A stretch of 64,000 bases of DNA from Firmicutes bacterium UBA5201 (GTDB lineage Bacteria; Bacillota; Clostridia; Peptostreptococcales; Acidaminobacteraceae). A model generated the notes under the pieces. It had not been told where the DNA came from. It worked only from the letters and a program-made list of their open reading frames with translations, and did not search any database. The DNA is taken from NCBI GenBank assembly GCA_002412775.1, contig DHVT01000022.1:1-64000 (forward strand), read 5' to 3'. Both the position numbers and the translations under genes were made by a program. Position 1 is the stretch's first letter; each line of letters begins with the position of its first letter. This document shows, piece by piece, positions 16,077-24,908 of this stretch.

Positions 16077-16688
16077 ATGTTCAATTACAACAATGCGGAT
16101 AAAAAAAATAAGAGTTTCATGTATCAAAATCTTCAAAAAAGCAAAAGTTACAACAGCGATTTCTCAAATTCAAATTTCGACTATGCCTGTCTAAGAGGGG
16201 CACATCTCAAATCGTGCACATTTGATGGCTGTACTTTTAGAGGCGCGGAGTTCACCGGAACCAATCTGAAAGACAGCAGTTTCAAAAATGCCATTTTTGA
16301 GAACACCGTGTTTGAAGGCGCAAAACTTGAAGGTGTTGATTTTAGAGAGGCACAATTCAAGAACTCTTTTTTTGTAGGCTCCCGGATGGACAACATCAAA
16401 TATTTGGATGTGGATCAACCAGGCATCAGGATTTTCAGTGAAATGCCTGAAATTCAAATGGGTGAACCACTTAGGGCAGCAATCGAAAAGTTGATGCAAA
16501 ACGATTTTGTAAAAAAATCCAGGGTGATGGACACAAAAGACAAAACAATGAATACTGTAAGTGTGATGATCCTCATGGAAAGGTTTGGAGAAGAACGATT
16601 GGTGGAATCCCTCGGCAAGGTTGAAGATTATTTAGACAGGGATTTTTACACACTGAGCTATATTATAAAAATAATAGAAAAGATTTAG
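16077..16688 (+). CDS. Pentapeptide-repeat protein
   Basis: A 203-aa protein. Residues about 30-105 form A(D/N)LxF-like pentapeptide repeats (such as SDFSN, SNFDY, CTFRG, AEFTG, TNLKD) that fold as a right-handed quadrilateral beta-helix. The C-terminal half is helical with no recognised domain. Some members bind DNA gyrase by mimicking DNA, but the short repeat region gives no sign of that. ATG 16077 is preferred over TTG 16074 because ggaggg is at 16065-16070. It lies 27 bases after the reductase and ends before a clear terminator. Confidence 0.82.
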   Translation: MFNYNNADKKNKSFMYQNLQKSKSYNSDFSNSNFDYACLRGAHLKSCTFDGCTFRGAEFTGTNLKDSSFKNAIFENTVFEGAKLEGVDFREAQFKNSFFVGSRMDNIKYLDVDQPGIRIFSEMPEIQMGEPLRAAIEKLMQNDFVKKSRVMDTKDKTMNTVSVMILMERFGEERLVESLGKVEDYLDRDFYTLSYIIKIIEKI

Positions 16689-16694
16689 ACTTTT

Positions 16695-16727
16695 GCCCGA
16701 TGAGATTTGTTCATCGGGCTTTATTTT
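16695..16727 (+). terminator. Terminator after the pentapeptide-repeat gene
   Basis: gcccgatga (16695-16703) pairs perfectly with tcatcgggc (16711-16719), then tttattttg. Confidence 0.85.
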
Positions 16728-16762
16728 GGGTAATAGTGCAGACATAAAGGATGTGATTTCAA

Positions 16763-18346
16763 ATGTATAAAGACAAAAATGAGGTAGGTCAGTATAGGGT
16801 CTTTTTTGTGACTTTGACGCTGTTGATGACGATTGCCTTTGCCATGATCTATTTTATTGAGCGAGAAGTCAGGAGTGCCAGATTTGAAATCATTGAGACC
16901 AATGAAAAAAGAGTGGTCAGTCTCGAAAACGACTACATAGGCAATGAATTCAGAATGGTTTTGTCCGATCTCAATTTTATTGACAGTATATTTGATGTTG
17001 GGTTGACAGCATCCCACACCTTTGAGGAAATCAAAAATGAGTGGATGCATTTTTCAACCGAAAGATTCATTTATGACAAAATCAGATTTATAGATACGGA
17101 CGGTAATGAGCGCATAAGAATCAACCATTTGAATGATGAGGCTTATGATGTCCCCAAAGGTGAACTTCAAAACAAAGCATCGAGGTATTATTTTCAGGAC
17201 ACCATGAAGCTGGATCCAGGCGTTGTATATGTATCTCCGATGGATCTTGATATGGAAGGCGATCAGATTGTGGAGCCACACATACCACTGATCCGATTCG
17301 CAAAGCAACACTATGATGAGTACGGGAATTCAAAGGGGATTTTGGTTCTTGATTACCGAGCGAAGGACTTGTTGGAAGCATTCAAGAAAATCACATTCAA
17401 CAGCAATGGTGAAATGGCGTTGCTGAATTCAGGCGGCTATTGGTTATCGGCCCAAAACAGTGAGTTGGAATGGCGATTCATGTCGGAAAATGAAAAGGAT
17501 GTCACCTTCAAAAATCAGTATCCAGTGGAATGGAACACCATATTGAAAGGTAAAACACAATTTTTATCGGAGAATGGTTTGTTTACATCCGAGATTGTTA
17601 ATTTTAAGACGATAATTGACTCCAGCCAAGGTAAGAATATTTTGTTCGGTGATGGACATTGGTATATCGTATCCGTTGTGCCAAGAAAAGGTGAATATGC
17701 TTCAACGTTTGTAGACATCCAATCGGATTTCATACTTAACTTGATCAAGGATGATATCATTTATTTCTTGATGGTCATCATCATATCCCTACTGATCGCG
17801 TTCTTGTTCGATAGAGACCGTAGTGCCTATTCCAAAATGAAGTATTACTCAGAATATGACACATTGACCAAAGTCTTGAATAGAAGAGCTGGAATCACAA
17901 GGCTCAAAGAGATGTTTCCCATCAATGACAGACGCCATTTTTTACTCAGTGTATGCTTTGTGGATGTCAATGGGCTTAAACAGGTGAATGACAAGTTGGG
18001 CCATAAGCTGGGAGACGAACTGATAGTCACAGTTGCAGATGTGGTCAAAAGAATGATTAGAGATAATGATTTCATCATCAGAATGGGTGGTGACGAATTT
18101 TTGATTGTGTTTGACGACCTTGATTCTGTTGGAGCTGAAACCGTTTGGGAAAGGATTGTAGATACATTTGAGCAAATCAATGATTTCGAACACAGACCGT
18201 ATCTGATCAGCGTCAGCCATGGGATGGTCAGTCATAACAATAAGGAGAATACAAAAGTGGATGAACTGATCAAATGGGCAGATGAGAAAATGTATGTGGA
18301 AAAGAATATTTTGAAAACCAATTTGAATGTGATCAGGAAGACATAA
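16763..18346 (+). CDS. Cache-domain diguanylate cyclase
   Basis: A 527-aa membrane protein with a transmembrane helix at about 11-30, an extracellular sensory region of about 300 residues of dCache type (containing RFIDTDGNERIRI and KASRYYFQ segments), a second transmembrane helix at about 330-350 and a C-terminal GGDEF domain. The GGDEF motif is perfect (RMGGDEFLIV) and has an RxxD I-site (RDND) five residues before it, so it should make c-di-GMP and be product-inhibited. The dCache region may bind a small metabolite. ATG 16763; the aaagga site is at a long spacing of about 11 bases. Confidence 0.93.
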   Translation: MYKDKNEVGQYRVFFVTLTLLMTIAFAMIYFIEREVRSARFEIIETNEKRVVSLENDYIGNEFRMVLSDLNFIDSIFDVGLTASHTFEEIKNEWMHFSTERFIYDKIRFIDTDGNERIRINHLNDEAYDVPKGELQNKASRYYFQDTMKLDPGVVYVSPMDLDMEGDQIVEPHIPLIRFAKQHYDEYGNSKGILVLDYRAKDLLEAFKKITFNSNGEMALLNSGGYWLSAQNSELEWRFMSENEKDVTFKNQYPVEWNTILKGKTQFLSENGLFTSEIVNFKTIIDSSQGKNILFGDGHWYIVSVVPRKGEYASTFVDIQSDFILNLIKDDIIYFLMVIIISLLIAFLFDRDRSAYSKMKYYSEYDTLTKVLNRRAGITRLKEMFPINDRRHFLLSVCFVDVNGLKQVNDKLGHKLGDELIVTVADVVKRMIRDNDFIIRMGGDEFLIVFDDLDSVGAETVWERIVDTFEQINDFEHRPYLISVSHGMVSHNNKENTKVDELIKWADEKMYVEKNILKTNLNVIRKT

Positions 18347-18425
18347 GTTTTTTTTATTTGTTTATTTCCATAATAATAATGGTATTAGAATAAATGAGCG
18401 TCTTTGCTCAAATAAATTGAATATT

Positions 18426-18454
18426 TTGAATAGTATGTAGAGTTTTAACATATT
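18426..18454 (+). promoter_or_regulatory. Possible promoter of the LysM nucleotidase gene
   Basis: TTGAAT at 18426-18431, 17-base spacer, CATATT at 18449-18454. The region 18347-18533 is AT-rich, and a weak assignment is all it supports. Confidence 0.35.
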
Positions 18455-18460
18455 CTTCAT

Positions 18461-18496
18461 GATATTCAAATGGTATTCTGTTATTGTGTGAATATC
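18461..18496. repeat. Inverted repeat in the nucleotidase leader
   Basis: gatattca (18461-18468) and tgaatatc (18489-18496) form a perfect 8-bp dyad about 40 bases before the start codon. It could be an operator or an RNA hairpin. Confidence 0.4.
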
Positions 18497-18533
18497 AATT
18501 ACCAAACAAAAGTTAAAAGGAGGAAAGTTGTTT

Positions 18534-21500
18534 ATGAGGAACTTAAGGAAACTAAGTTTACTTCTAGTCGCTGTGATGATTATTTCATCATTTTCCATGG
18601 GGGGATTCGCCGAGACCTACACTGTAAAATCAGGAGACGTTCTTTGGAGAATCGCACAAAGTTATGGTACGGATTATATGACCCTAGCGAAATTCAACAA
18701 TATCGCAGATCCGAACAAGATTTACATAGGCGATAAGATTGAGATTCCAGTAGCGGGTGAAGGTGAAGGAGACACGGTCAAATCTACGGATAAGATCACA
18801 ATCCTTGGCACGTCAGACTTGCATGGCAGAATTTATGCCTATGAATATGCAGTGGATGAAGTGGATGCGGATGCAGGACTAGCAAAAGTATCAACAATAG
18901 TCAAGCAAGAGAGAGCAATTGACCCTAATCTATTACTTATGGACATGGGTGACACTCTACAAGACAACAGTGCAGATTTGTTTAATGACTTGCCTGTGCA
19001 TCCTATGATTCAGGCAATGAACGACATTGGATATGATACATGGACAATAGGTAATCACGAATTCAATTTTGAAAGATCTTTCGTTGATAAGAACATAGCT
19101 GCTTTTAATGGTGTAGCTCTTTCTGCGAATATCTACAAAGAGGGAACAACAGAAAGATATGTAAAGGGTTATGAGATTTTTGATGTAAATGGTGTGAGAG
19201 TTGCTATAGTCGGAATGATTCCTCCGCACGTACCTGTGTGGGAAGCAAGCTCACCTAAAAATTTCGAAGGACTTGAGTTTACAGATGTCGAAGAGGAAAC
19301 AGCAAAAGTCATTGCTGAACTCGAAGGCAAGTATGACGTCCTCGTTGGAGCATATCATCTCGGACCGGATCCGGATCATGATTTTATTGGTATTGATTTG
19401 GTTGCTGAAAAGTTTCCTGAGTTTGATGTCATCTTCGGTGGACATGCGCACTCTAAATACGAAAATGAAATCAATGGCGTAAAATTGATTGAGCCGGGTG
19501 CATATGGCTGGGCAGTATCGAAAGCTGAGATTGCTGTCGTCAAATCCTCAACTGGATATGATGTTGTCTCTGTAACAACTCAAAATATTGAAACTGCAAA
19601 AGTTGCTGAAGATCAAGCCATTTTGGACAAATATGCATTCGTACACGAGCAATCCATTGCTGACGCGAATACAATAGTCGGAAAAGTGGCAGCTGATTTC
19701 GTTGAAAGAGTGGATTATATCACAGGTGAATCAAAAGTGACCACCATGCCTACAATCCAACTTGAAGATTCAGCACTGATCGACTTGATCAATGAAGTTC
19801 AAGCGTTCTATACTGAAGCACAAATCAGTTCCGCAGCAGCATTTAAGAACGATATGAATTTGCTGGAAGGCGACTTTAAAAAGAAAAATGCCGCTGACAT
19901 CTACAAATACACAAACACTTTGATGGGACTCAATATCACTGGTAAGAACCTCAAAGCGTACATGGAATGGTCTGCAAGTTACTACAACACATACAAACCG
20001 GGTGATGTGACCATTTCATTCAATGAAAATATCAGAGGATACAATTATGACATGTTCTCAGGTGTGAAATATGAAATCGATATTTCTCAGAAACCTGGTA
20101 GCAGAATCAAAAATCTGACTTTGAACGGCGCACCTATAGTAGACACTCAAACCTACAAACTCGCTGTTAACAACTATAGATTCGGAACACTTATGAGTCT
20201 AGGTCTTGCCACAGCAGATGATGTTTACTATGATTCCTATATCGAATTCCAGGATGCAGGAAGAATCAGAGAACTGATCGCAGCTTATCTTGCTTCTGAA
20301 AAAGGTGGTATTGCAACACCTTCAGTTGACAACAACTGGAAGATTGTTGGCGCTGATCTGAATCACGAACTTAAAGCTGAAATTTATCAAATGATTATTG
20401 ATGGAAAAATTGAAATTCCAACTTCTGCTGATGGCAGAACACCAAATGTAAAAGCGGTAAACGTGTATGATTTGATAAAAGAAGGTTTATTCCCAGCTTA
20501 CAAACCTTTGACAATCCTTCATACGAACGATATGCATGGCTTCTTCATTGAAGGCGCTTATGATGGTATGGGTGCTCCTAAAATGGCCACATACTATAAA
20601 ATGATGAAGGGCATGAATGACAACCTTTTGATCATGGATGCAGGGGATGCACTACAAGGTCACAATTTAGTCACACTTTCCAAAGGTGAAGTCGGTACAA
20701 GAGTGCTCAATGCACTTGGTTATGACGTCATGACACTTGGAAACCATGAATTCGATTATGGTTCGGATCAAACCTTGAAACTTGCTGGTATGCTTGATTT
20801 CCCAATGCTTGCAGCCAACGTCACAAAAGAGGATGGATCATTGTTCGTTGATGCTTATAAAGTCTTCGAAGTGGATGGCTTAAAAGTTGGGGTATTCGGT
20901 CTTGCCACACCAGAAACAACTTACAAATCACATCCGGACAATACTATAGGGTTGACTTTTGAAGACATTTACGAAACCGGAACAGACATGGTTGCAACTC
21001 TGAAAGCCATGAATGTGGATGTCATTGTCGGATTGGTTCACCTCGGCGATGAAGGCGAATACACCAGTAAAAGTCTTGCTGAAGCTGTAGATGGCATAGA
21101 TCTTTTGATTGATGGCCACTCACACTCGACTTACAATAATGGCGTCATGGTTGGCAATACTTTGATTGTTGCAGCCGGAGAAAAAACTAAAAACATCGGA
21201 GTCGTTGAATTTGCTTTCAAAGGCGATTCAGTCGTTTCCATGGGCGCTTCACTGTTTACGAAAAAAGAATCTGAAGTGCTTGTCGACGATGTTGCGATGA
21301 CCGCATTGATTGCAGAAATCAAGGCTGCCAACGATATCATTACTGAAGAAGTCGTAGCAACATCACCAGTAATTCTCAATGGAGAAAAAGACTTTGTCAG
21401 AGCCGGAGAAACCAATCTTGGTAACTTGCTCACAGAAGCGTTGCTTGACATCAGTGGTGCTGATGTAGCTTTCACCAATGGTGGTGGAATCCGTGCATCC

Positions 21501-21962
21501 ATCGATGCAGGTCCTGTAACCAAAGGTGATGTATTGACGGTTCTACCTTACGGAAATACTGTAAGAGTCATTGAAGTCACTGGTGCAGATCTGGTCGCCG
21601 CTATGGAAAACGGTATTGACATGTATCCTGAATCTAAGGGTGCGTTCCCTCATATCGCTGGAATGACATTGAAGTTCGATTCTTCCAAACCGGCAGGTGA
21701 AAGAGTGGTTGAACTTAAGGTTGCAGGAGTACTTGTCGACCTGACAAAGACTTATTCACTCGCTACCAATGATTTCATCGTCGCTGGCGGAGATGGCTAT
21801 ACCATGTTCATCGGTAAGAAAGTCATCGGAGAATATGGCGCGATGGATGAAGTGTTGATAGACTTCATGAACAAAGCAGGATTTGATAAAGCTGTGGAAG
21901 ATGGAAGAATTGAAGACGTATCTGAAACTGTGGGAGCGCTTGTATTCTTGATCGCCGCATAA
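18534..21962 (+). CDS. LysM-anchored double nucleotide phosphoesterase (YfkN-like)
   Basis: A 1142-aa secreted protein with a signal peptide (about 1-25), a LysM domain for peptidoglycan binding (about 27-72), and two complete metallophosphatase plus 5'-nucleotidase C-terminal modules. Module 1 has TSDLHGR, GDTLQD, GNHEF and GGHAHSKY and resembles 2',3'-cyclic-nucleotide 2'-phosphodiesterase (CpdB). Module 2 has TNDMHGF, GDALQG, GNHEFDYG, GHSHS and FTNGGGIRAS, as in UshA-like 5'-nucleotidases. It probably degrades external nucleotides to nucleosides and phosphate. It resembles B. subtilis YfkN, but a LysM domain does the anchoring and no LPXTG tail is present. ATG 18534 has ggagg at 18519-18523; TTG 18528 is too close. 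Confidence 0.93.
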   Translation: MRNLRKLSLLLVAVMIISSFSMGGFAETYTVKSGDVLWRIAQSYGTDYMTLAKFNNIADPNKIYIGDKIEIPVAGEGEGDTVKSTDKITILGTSDLHGRIYAYEYAVDEVDADAGLAKVSTIVKQERAIDPNLLLMDMGDTLQDNSADLFNDLPVHPMIQAMNDIGYDTWTIGNHEFNFERSFVDKNIAAFNGVALSANIYKEGTTERYVKGYEIFDVNGVRVAIVGMIPPHVPVWEASSPKNFEGLEFTDVEEETAKVIAELEGKYDVLVGAYHLGPDPDHDFIGIDLVAEKFPEFDVIFGGHAHSKYENEINGVKLIEPGAYGWAVSKAEIAVVKSSTGYDVVSVTTQNIETAKVAEDQAILDKYAFVHEQSIADANTIVGKVAADFVERVDYITGESKVTTMPTIQLEDSALIDLINEVQAFYTEAQISSAAAFKNDMNLLEGDFKKKNAADIYKYTNTLMGLNITGKNLKAYMEWSASYYNTYKPGDVTISFNENIRGYNYDMFSGVKYEIDISQKPGSRIKNLTLNGAPIVDTQTYKLAVNNYRFGTLMSLGLATADDVYYDSYIEFQDAGRIRELIAAYLASEKGGIATPSVDNNWKIVGADLNHELKAEIYQMIIDGKIEIPTSADGRTPNVKAVNVYDLIKEGLFPAYKPLTILHTNDMHGFFIEGAYDGMGAPKMATYYKMMKGMNDNLLIMDAGDALQGHNLVTLSKGEVGTRVLNALGYDVMTLGNHEFDYGSDQTLKLAGMLDFPMLAANVTKEDGSLFVDAYKVFEVDGLKVGVFGLATPETTYKSHPDNTIGLTFEDIYETGTDMVATLKAMNVDVIVGLVHLGDEGEYTSKSLAEAVDGIDLLIDGHSHSTYNNGVMVGNTLIVAAGEKTKNIGVVEFAFKGDSVVSMGASLFTKKESEVLVDDVAMTALIAEIKAANDIITEEVVATSPVILNGEKDFVRAGETNLGNLLTEALLDISGADVAFTNGGGIRASIDAGPVTKGDVLTVLPYGNTVRVIEVTGADLVAAMENGIDMYPESKGAFPHIAGMTLKFDSSKPAGERVVELKVAGVLVDLTKTYSLATNDFIVAGGDGYTMFIGKKVIGEYGAMDEVLIDFMNKAGFDKAVEDGRIEDVSETVGALVFLIAA

Positions 21963-21977
21963 GAGCATAAGTTTGGG

Positions 21978-22003
21978 AGGGCACTTAGGTGCCCTCTTTT
22001 CTT
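21978..22003 (+). terminator. Terminator of the nucleotidase gene
   Basis: Perfect stem gagggcac/gtgccctc (21978-21985/21990-21997) followed by a T-rich tail. Confidence 0.88.
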
Positions 22004-22015
22004 TTGGGACTCAAA

Positions 22016-22024
22016 TGGTATAAT
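22016..22024 (+). promoter_or_regulatory. Extended -10 promoter
   Basis: TGGTATAAT just before the gene at 22055 (position accurate to one or two bases). The same nine-base motif recurs near 50411 and 60617, and no good -35 is present. Confidence 0.5.
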
Positions 22025-22054
22025 TAAATATAACTATGAATCGGAGGCTCCAAG

Positions 22055-22630
22055 ATGCATCAGGAATTCAATTTGACCCACTATACCAAAATCGTGTCCA
22101 AGGCGGCTATTTTCAAGTTTTATGAACCGGAGAGAGTTGAGGGTTATTGTAAATCATGTCCCAACTACAATAGCTTGTGGTCTTGTCCTCCGCATGAATT
22201 TGATGCGATCTCATTCCTCAATCCATATACATCTGTATTGCTTTTGGGAGAAAAAATCGTTAGAAACGAATACTCCGAATTCAACGATTCAATGAATTCG
22301 TATTTTCAGAAAGTCAGAAGGCAGTTGGGCGATCAACTGATCGCACTGAGCAAAAAAGAAGATGTCGAAGTGCTCATTGCGGGCAATTGTTATTTGTGCG
22401 ACGATTGTCTCAGAACCGAAGGTAAAAGTTGCAGATATGAAGATCGGATGAAATATTCACTGGAATCCATTGGTTTTATGGTGGGCGATATCGCCAGTGA
22501 GCTACTGGGAATCGGACTGGAATGGCCAGAAGAAGGAAAAGAGGCTTCATCGCTTATGACGGTCGGGGCAATCTTCGCAAAAGATGAATCACTGCTGGAA
22601 TCTATTTTGGAGCAATCACCTTGGAGGTGA
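22055..22630 (+). CDS. DUF2284 cysteine-rich metal-binding protein
   Basis: A 191-aa soluble protein of the DUF2284 type, described as a predicted metal-binding family common in anaerobes. Cysteines are grouped as CKSCPNYNSLWSCPP near the N-terminus and CYLCDDCLRTEGKSC in the middle, likely binding an iron-sulphur cluster or zinc. Function is unknown. ATG 22055 has cggagg at 22042-22047. It is the first gene of a five-gene run of small proteins. Confidence 0.8.
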   Translation: MHQEFNLTHYTKIVSKAAIFKFYEPERVEGYCKSCPNYNSLWSCPPHEFDAISFLNPYTSVLLLGEKIVRNEYSEFNDSMNSYFQKVRRQLGDQLIALSKKEDVEVLIAGNCYLCDDCLRTEGKSCRYEDRMKYSLESIGFMVGDIASELLGIGLEWPEEGKEASSLMTVGAIFAKDESLLESILEQSPWR

Positions 22631-22635
22631 ACATA

Positions 22636-22845
22636 TTGGATAAGGAACTCAAAGAAAAAGATCCCAAGGAACAGGAACTGATCAAGAAAATCGCTTATCA
22701 TGAAGCTTATAGTTTGGCCTATAAAGTACGATTGGCTCAAAAATTACTTTTCAGAGGTGCCAAAATTGTGGGTACTGCGGCAAGCAAAGGCGGGAAGATG
22801 GTTAAGAAAAAACTCGCTGAACGCAAGGAAAATCCCAAGGCATAA
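22636..22845 (+). CDS. Small lysine-rich hypothetical protein
   Basis: A 69-aa protein with TTG start at 22636 and ggaggtga at 22623-22630, which overlaps the end of the DUF2284 gene. It is strongly basic at the C-terminus (KKKLAERKENPK) and largely helical. It has no recognised domain. The in-frame TTG at 22621 precedes the ribosome binding site and is rejected. Confidence 0.7.
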   Translation: MDKELKEKDPKEQELIKKIAYHEAYSLAYKVRLAQKLLFRGAKIVGTAASKGGKMVKKKLAERKENPKA

Positions 22846-22862
22846 AAAAGGGGAGGAAAAGC

Positions 22863-23558
22863 ATGAGATACACTGTAGATCCCAAAGTGTTTAAACTTCA
22901 AGAGGATATCAAGTTCGGCATTATCATTGGAAAACACCTTACAAACACAGAGACCACTGATGAAGATGAATCCAGGTTGAGAAGAGCTGAAGAGCAAATG
23001 AGGTATACCATTCAATCCGATCAACTGAGAGAAGTACGAAATGTCGCATTGTATAGAGATGTCATGACCAAAGCTGGAATCAATCCCAACAAGTATTTAG
23101 TTTCGGTCGAGGCCATGTTCAAGCGAATATTGAAAGGTGGCAATTTACCTAAAATCAATGCGCTCGTGGATTTGTGCAATGCTGTGTCGGTTGAGCAGGT
23201 CATCTCGCTTGGAGGACATGATCTTGATGATATCACACATGACATGGAAGTGCGTTTCAGCCATCCAGAAGATCGTTTTTTGCCATTTGGTGCGGAAGAT
23301 TACGAACCGGTGGACGAGAATGAACTGGTTTTCACAAGCGGCAATATCGTTCAAACCAGAAAATGGGTATGGCGACAAAGTGAGCTGGGCAAAATGACAC
23401 TGAACAGTAGCAATATAGTATTTCAATTGGTTGGATTCGGAGACGATCCATCTTTTGATAATGCGATGAGGTCGATTGAAGACCTTGTAATAGATCGGTT
23501 CAATGGCAATTTCAAATCGTTTGTTGTAGATGCAACCAATCAGAGTATTGAGTTTTAA
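22863..23558 (+). CDS. B3/B4-domain protein (tRNA-editing-like), copy 1
   Basis: A 231-aa free-standing B3/B4 domain, the fold of the editing domain of phenylalanyl-tRNA synthetase beta chain. The family pattern includes an N-terminal EVRNVALYRDVMTKAGINPNKY region, the DLCNAVSVEQ segment with nearby GGHD, and a C-terminal WRQSELGKMT. Free-standing members may edit mischarged tRNA or act on free amino acids, but this is not settled. ATG 22863 has ggggagg at 22851-22857. A second, shorter copy is at 50447-51073. Confidence 0.85.
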   Translation: MRYTVDPKVFKLQEDIKFGIIIGKHLTNTETTDEDESRLRRAEEQMRYTIQSDQLREVRNVALYRDVMTKAGINPNKYLVSVEAMFKRILKGGNLPKINALVDLCNAVSVEQVISLGGHDLDDITHDMEVRFSHPEDRFLPFGAEDYEPVDENELVFTSGNIVQTRKWVWRQSELGKMTLNSSNIVFQLVGFGDDPSFDNAMRSIEDLVIDRFNGNFKSFVVDATNQSIEF

Positions 23559-23559
23559 T

Positions 23560-24042
23560 ATGAAGACAGGACTTACAATAGGCAAATACGCTCCCCTTCA
23601 CAAGGGACATCAGCAGATTATAGAAAAAGCACTGGAGGAAATGGACGAATTGATCGTTATTGTCTATGATGCTCCCAAATTGACCAATATTCCACTGGAA
23701 GTAAGAGCCGGATGGATCAGAAAGCTTTATCCGGGTATTCGGGTGATTGAAGCAAAGGAAGTACCGAAGGACGTGGGTTACACTGAGGAAATCCAAAAGA
23801 AACATGAGGATTACATCCTCTCATTGGTTGAGGGTTTTAAGATAGCCGTCTTTTATTCCAGCGAATCCTATGGAGAGCGAATGAGTAGGGCGCTCGGTGC
23901 GGAAAATAGAATTGTGGACATGGACCGTAAAAACATCAACATTTCCGGAACAGAAATCCGTCATGACCCTTATGGATGCAGAGGTTATATCGAACCAATG
24001 GTATTTTTGGATTTGATCCGATATGATTATCATCAAATTTGA
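23560..24042 (+). CDS. NMNAT-like nucleotidyltransferase (NadR/NadM type)
   Basis: A 160-aa nucleotidyltransferase of the cytidylyltransferase superfamily. It has the HxGH motif (His14-KG-His17 in APLHKGHQQI) and a C-terminal ISGTEIR motif, the form seen in NadR- and NadM-type nicotinamide mononucleotide adenylyltransferases. It lacks the kinase domain of NadR. It probably makes NAD from NMN and ATP, though other nucleotidyl acceptors are possible. ATG 23560 lies one base after the preceding stop, in an operon with the B3/B4 gene. Confidence 0.8.
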   Translation: MKTGLTIGKYAPLHKGHQQIIEKALEEMDELIVIVYDAPKLTNIPLEVRAGWIRKLYPGIRVIEAKEVPKDVGYTEEIQKKHEDYILSLVEGFKIAVFYSSESYGERMSRALGAENRIVDMDRKNINISGTEIRHDPYGCRGYIEPMVFLDLIRYDYHQI

Positions 24043-24075
24043 AACTGAAATGAAGATAAAAGAAAGGTGGGTTAT

Positions 24076-24453
24076 ATGAAATATCTATCATGGTTCAATG
24101 TCATACTACTTATTTATCTGCTATCATTTCCTCTGGCACTGGAACTCAATAAAAGTGCTTTTAGAGGAAAAAAGAAGAAATTCAACAAGGCTTTGAAGAT
24201 GGGAAGGAAATATCATCCCTATGCCGGAATAACACTGATTGTGACCGGACTGATCCATGGTTTGGACAAACTTGGTGTCACACTGAGATTTCATACCGGT
24301 TCACTACTTTTGATCATTCTGATCATCAACGGGTTCATTGGGTTCTATTATAAGAAAAAGCGCAGTAAAAAGCTCGCCACAGTCCATAGAATTGTGGGAG
24401 TGGCTGTAGCTGCCGCATTTTTACTTCATTATATCAATCCATGGTTTTTTTAG
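24076..24453 (+). CDS. Four-helix membrane protein with conserved histidines
   Basis: A 125-aa protein with four predicted membrane segments (about 4-22, 48-66, 73-90, 105-121). Histidines occur near the membrane faces (YHPYAG, IHGLDK, FHTGS, VHRIV and LHYI), which recall b-type cytochromes such as cytochrome b561-like proteins, but haem binding is inference. ATG 24076 has aaaggtgg at 24063-24070. Confidence 0.6.
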   Translation: MKYLSWFNVILLIYLLSFPLALELNKSAFRGKKKKFNKALKMGRKYHPYAGITLIVTGLIHGLDKLGVTLRFHTGSLLLIILIINGFIGFYYKKKRSKKLATVHRIVGVAVAAAFLLHYINPWFF

Positions 24454-24474
24454 TGATTTCAAGCACCGATCAAT

Positions 24475-24507
24475 AAGGCAGGTCATTGGACCATTGCCTT
24501 TTTTTTA
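24475..24507 (+). terminator. Terminator
   Basis: aaggca/tgcctt outer stem (24475-24480/24495-24500) with inner ggtc/gacc and a 2-base bulge, then eight T. Confidence 0.78.
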
Positions 24508-24816
24508 CGTTTTAGCAGCGATGTATGACCTATCTTCATAACAATCATTCCGAGATATGTTTTTAAACAAAACAACTTTACAAAGGCAATGATTTGAGGT
24601 ATTGCATGTTTCATACCAAAAAATTCAAAAATCATATTATTATTTTTTAATAGTTTTTCTCTTATTTCTCTGGAGTGAAATGCAATCGGTTGCGCACACT
24701 GTGTATACAATATCCAATAGCTGAAAACTCAATGATTTCAATATTTTCAGAATAATTAATTACCATTATAGATAAAATTGTTCATTTTTGTAAACAACTT
24801 TTTAATTTTTTGTAAC
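24508..24816. other. AT-rich intergenic region before the peptide transporter
   Basis: No ORF with a ribosome binding site was seen. The 300 bases are AT-rich and hold one CodY-box-like sequence (24742-24756). Confidence 0.5.
24742..24756. promoter_or_regulatory. CodY-box-like sequence
   Basis: tattttcagaataat matches 12 of 15 positions of the CodY consensus AATTTTCWGAAAATT, with the central TTTTCAGAA intact. It lies about 100 bases upstream of the promoter of a peptide transporter, a classical CodY target. In such AT-rich DNA chance matches are common. Confidence 0.3.
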
Positions 24817-24845
24817 TTGAATTGATATTTCTCAATGCCTATAAT
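24817..24845 (+). promoter_or_regulatory. SigA-type promoter of the first peptide transporter operon
   Basis: TTGAAT (24817-24822), 17-base spacer, TATAAT (24840-24845). Near-consensus promoter 64 bases before the start codon. Confidence 0.82.
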
Positions 24846-24908
24846 TGACACAAGATTTGCAAGTTGTGAATCTGTGAATTTCAATTATTTTAAAGGGGGA
24901 TACAAAAA

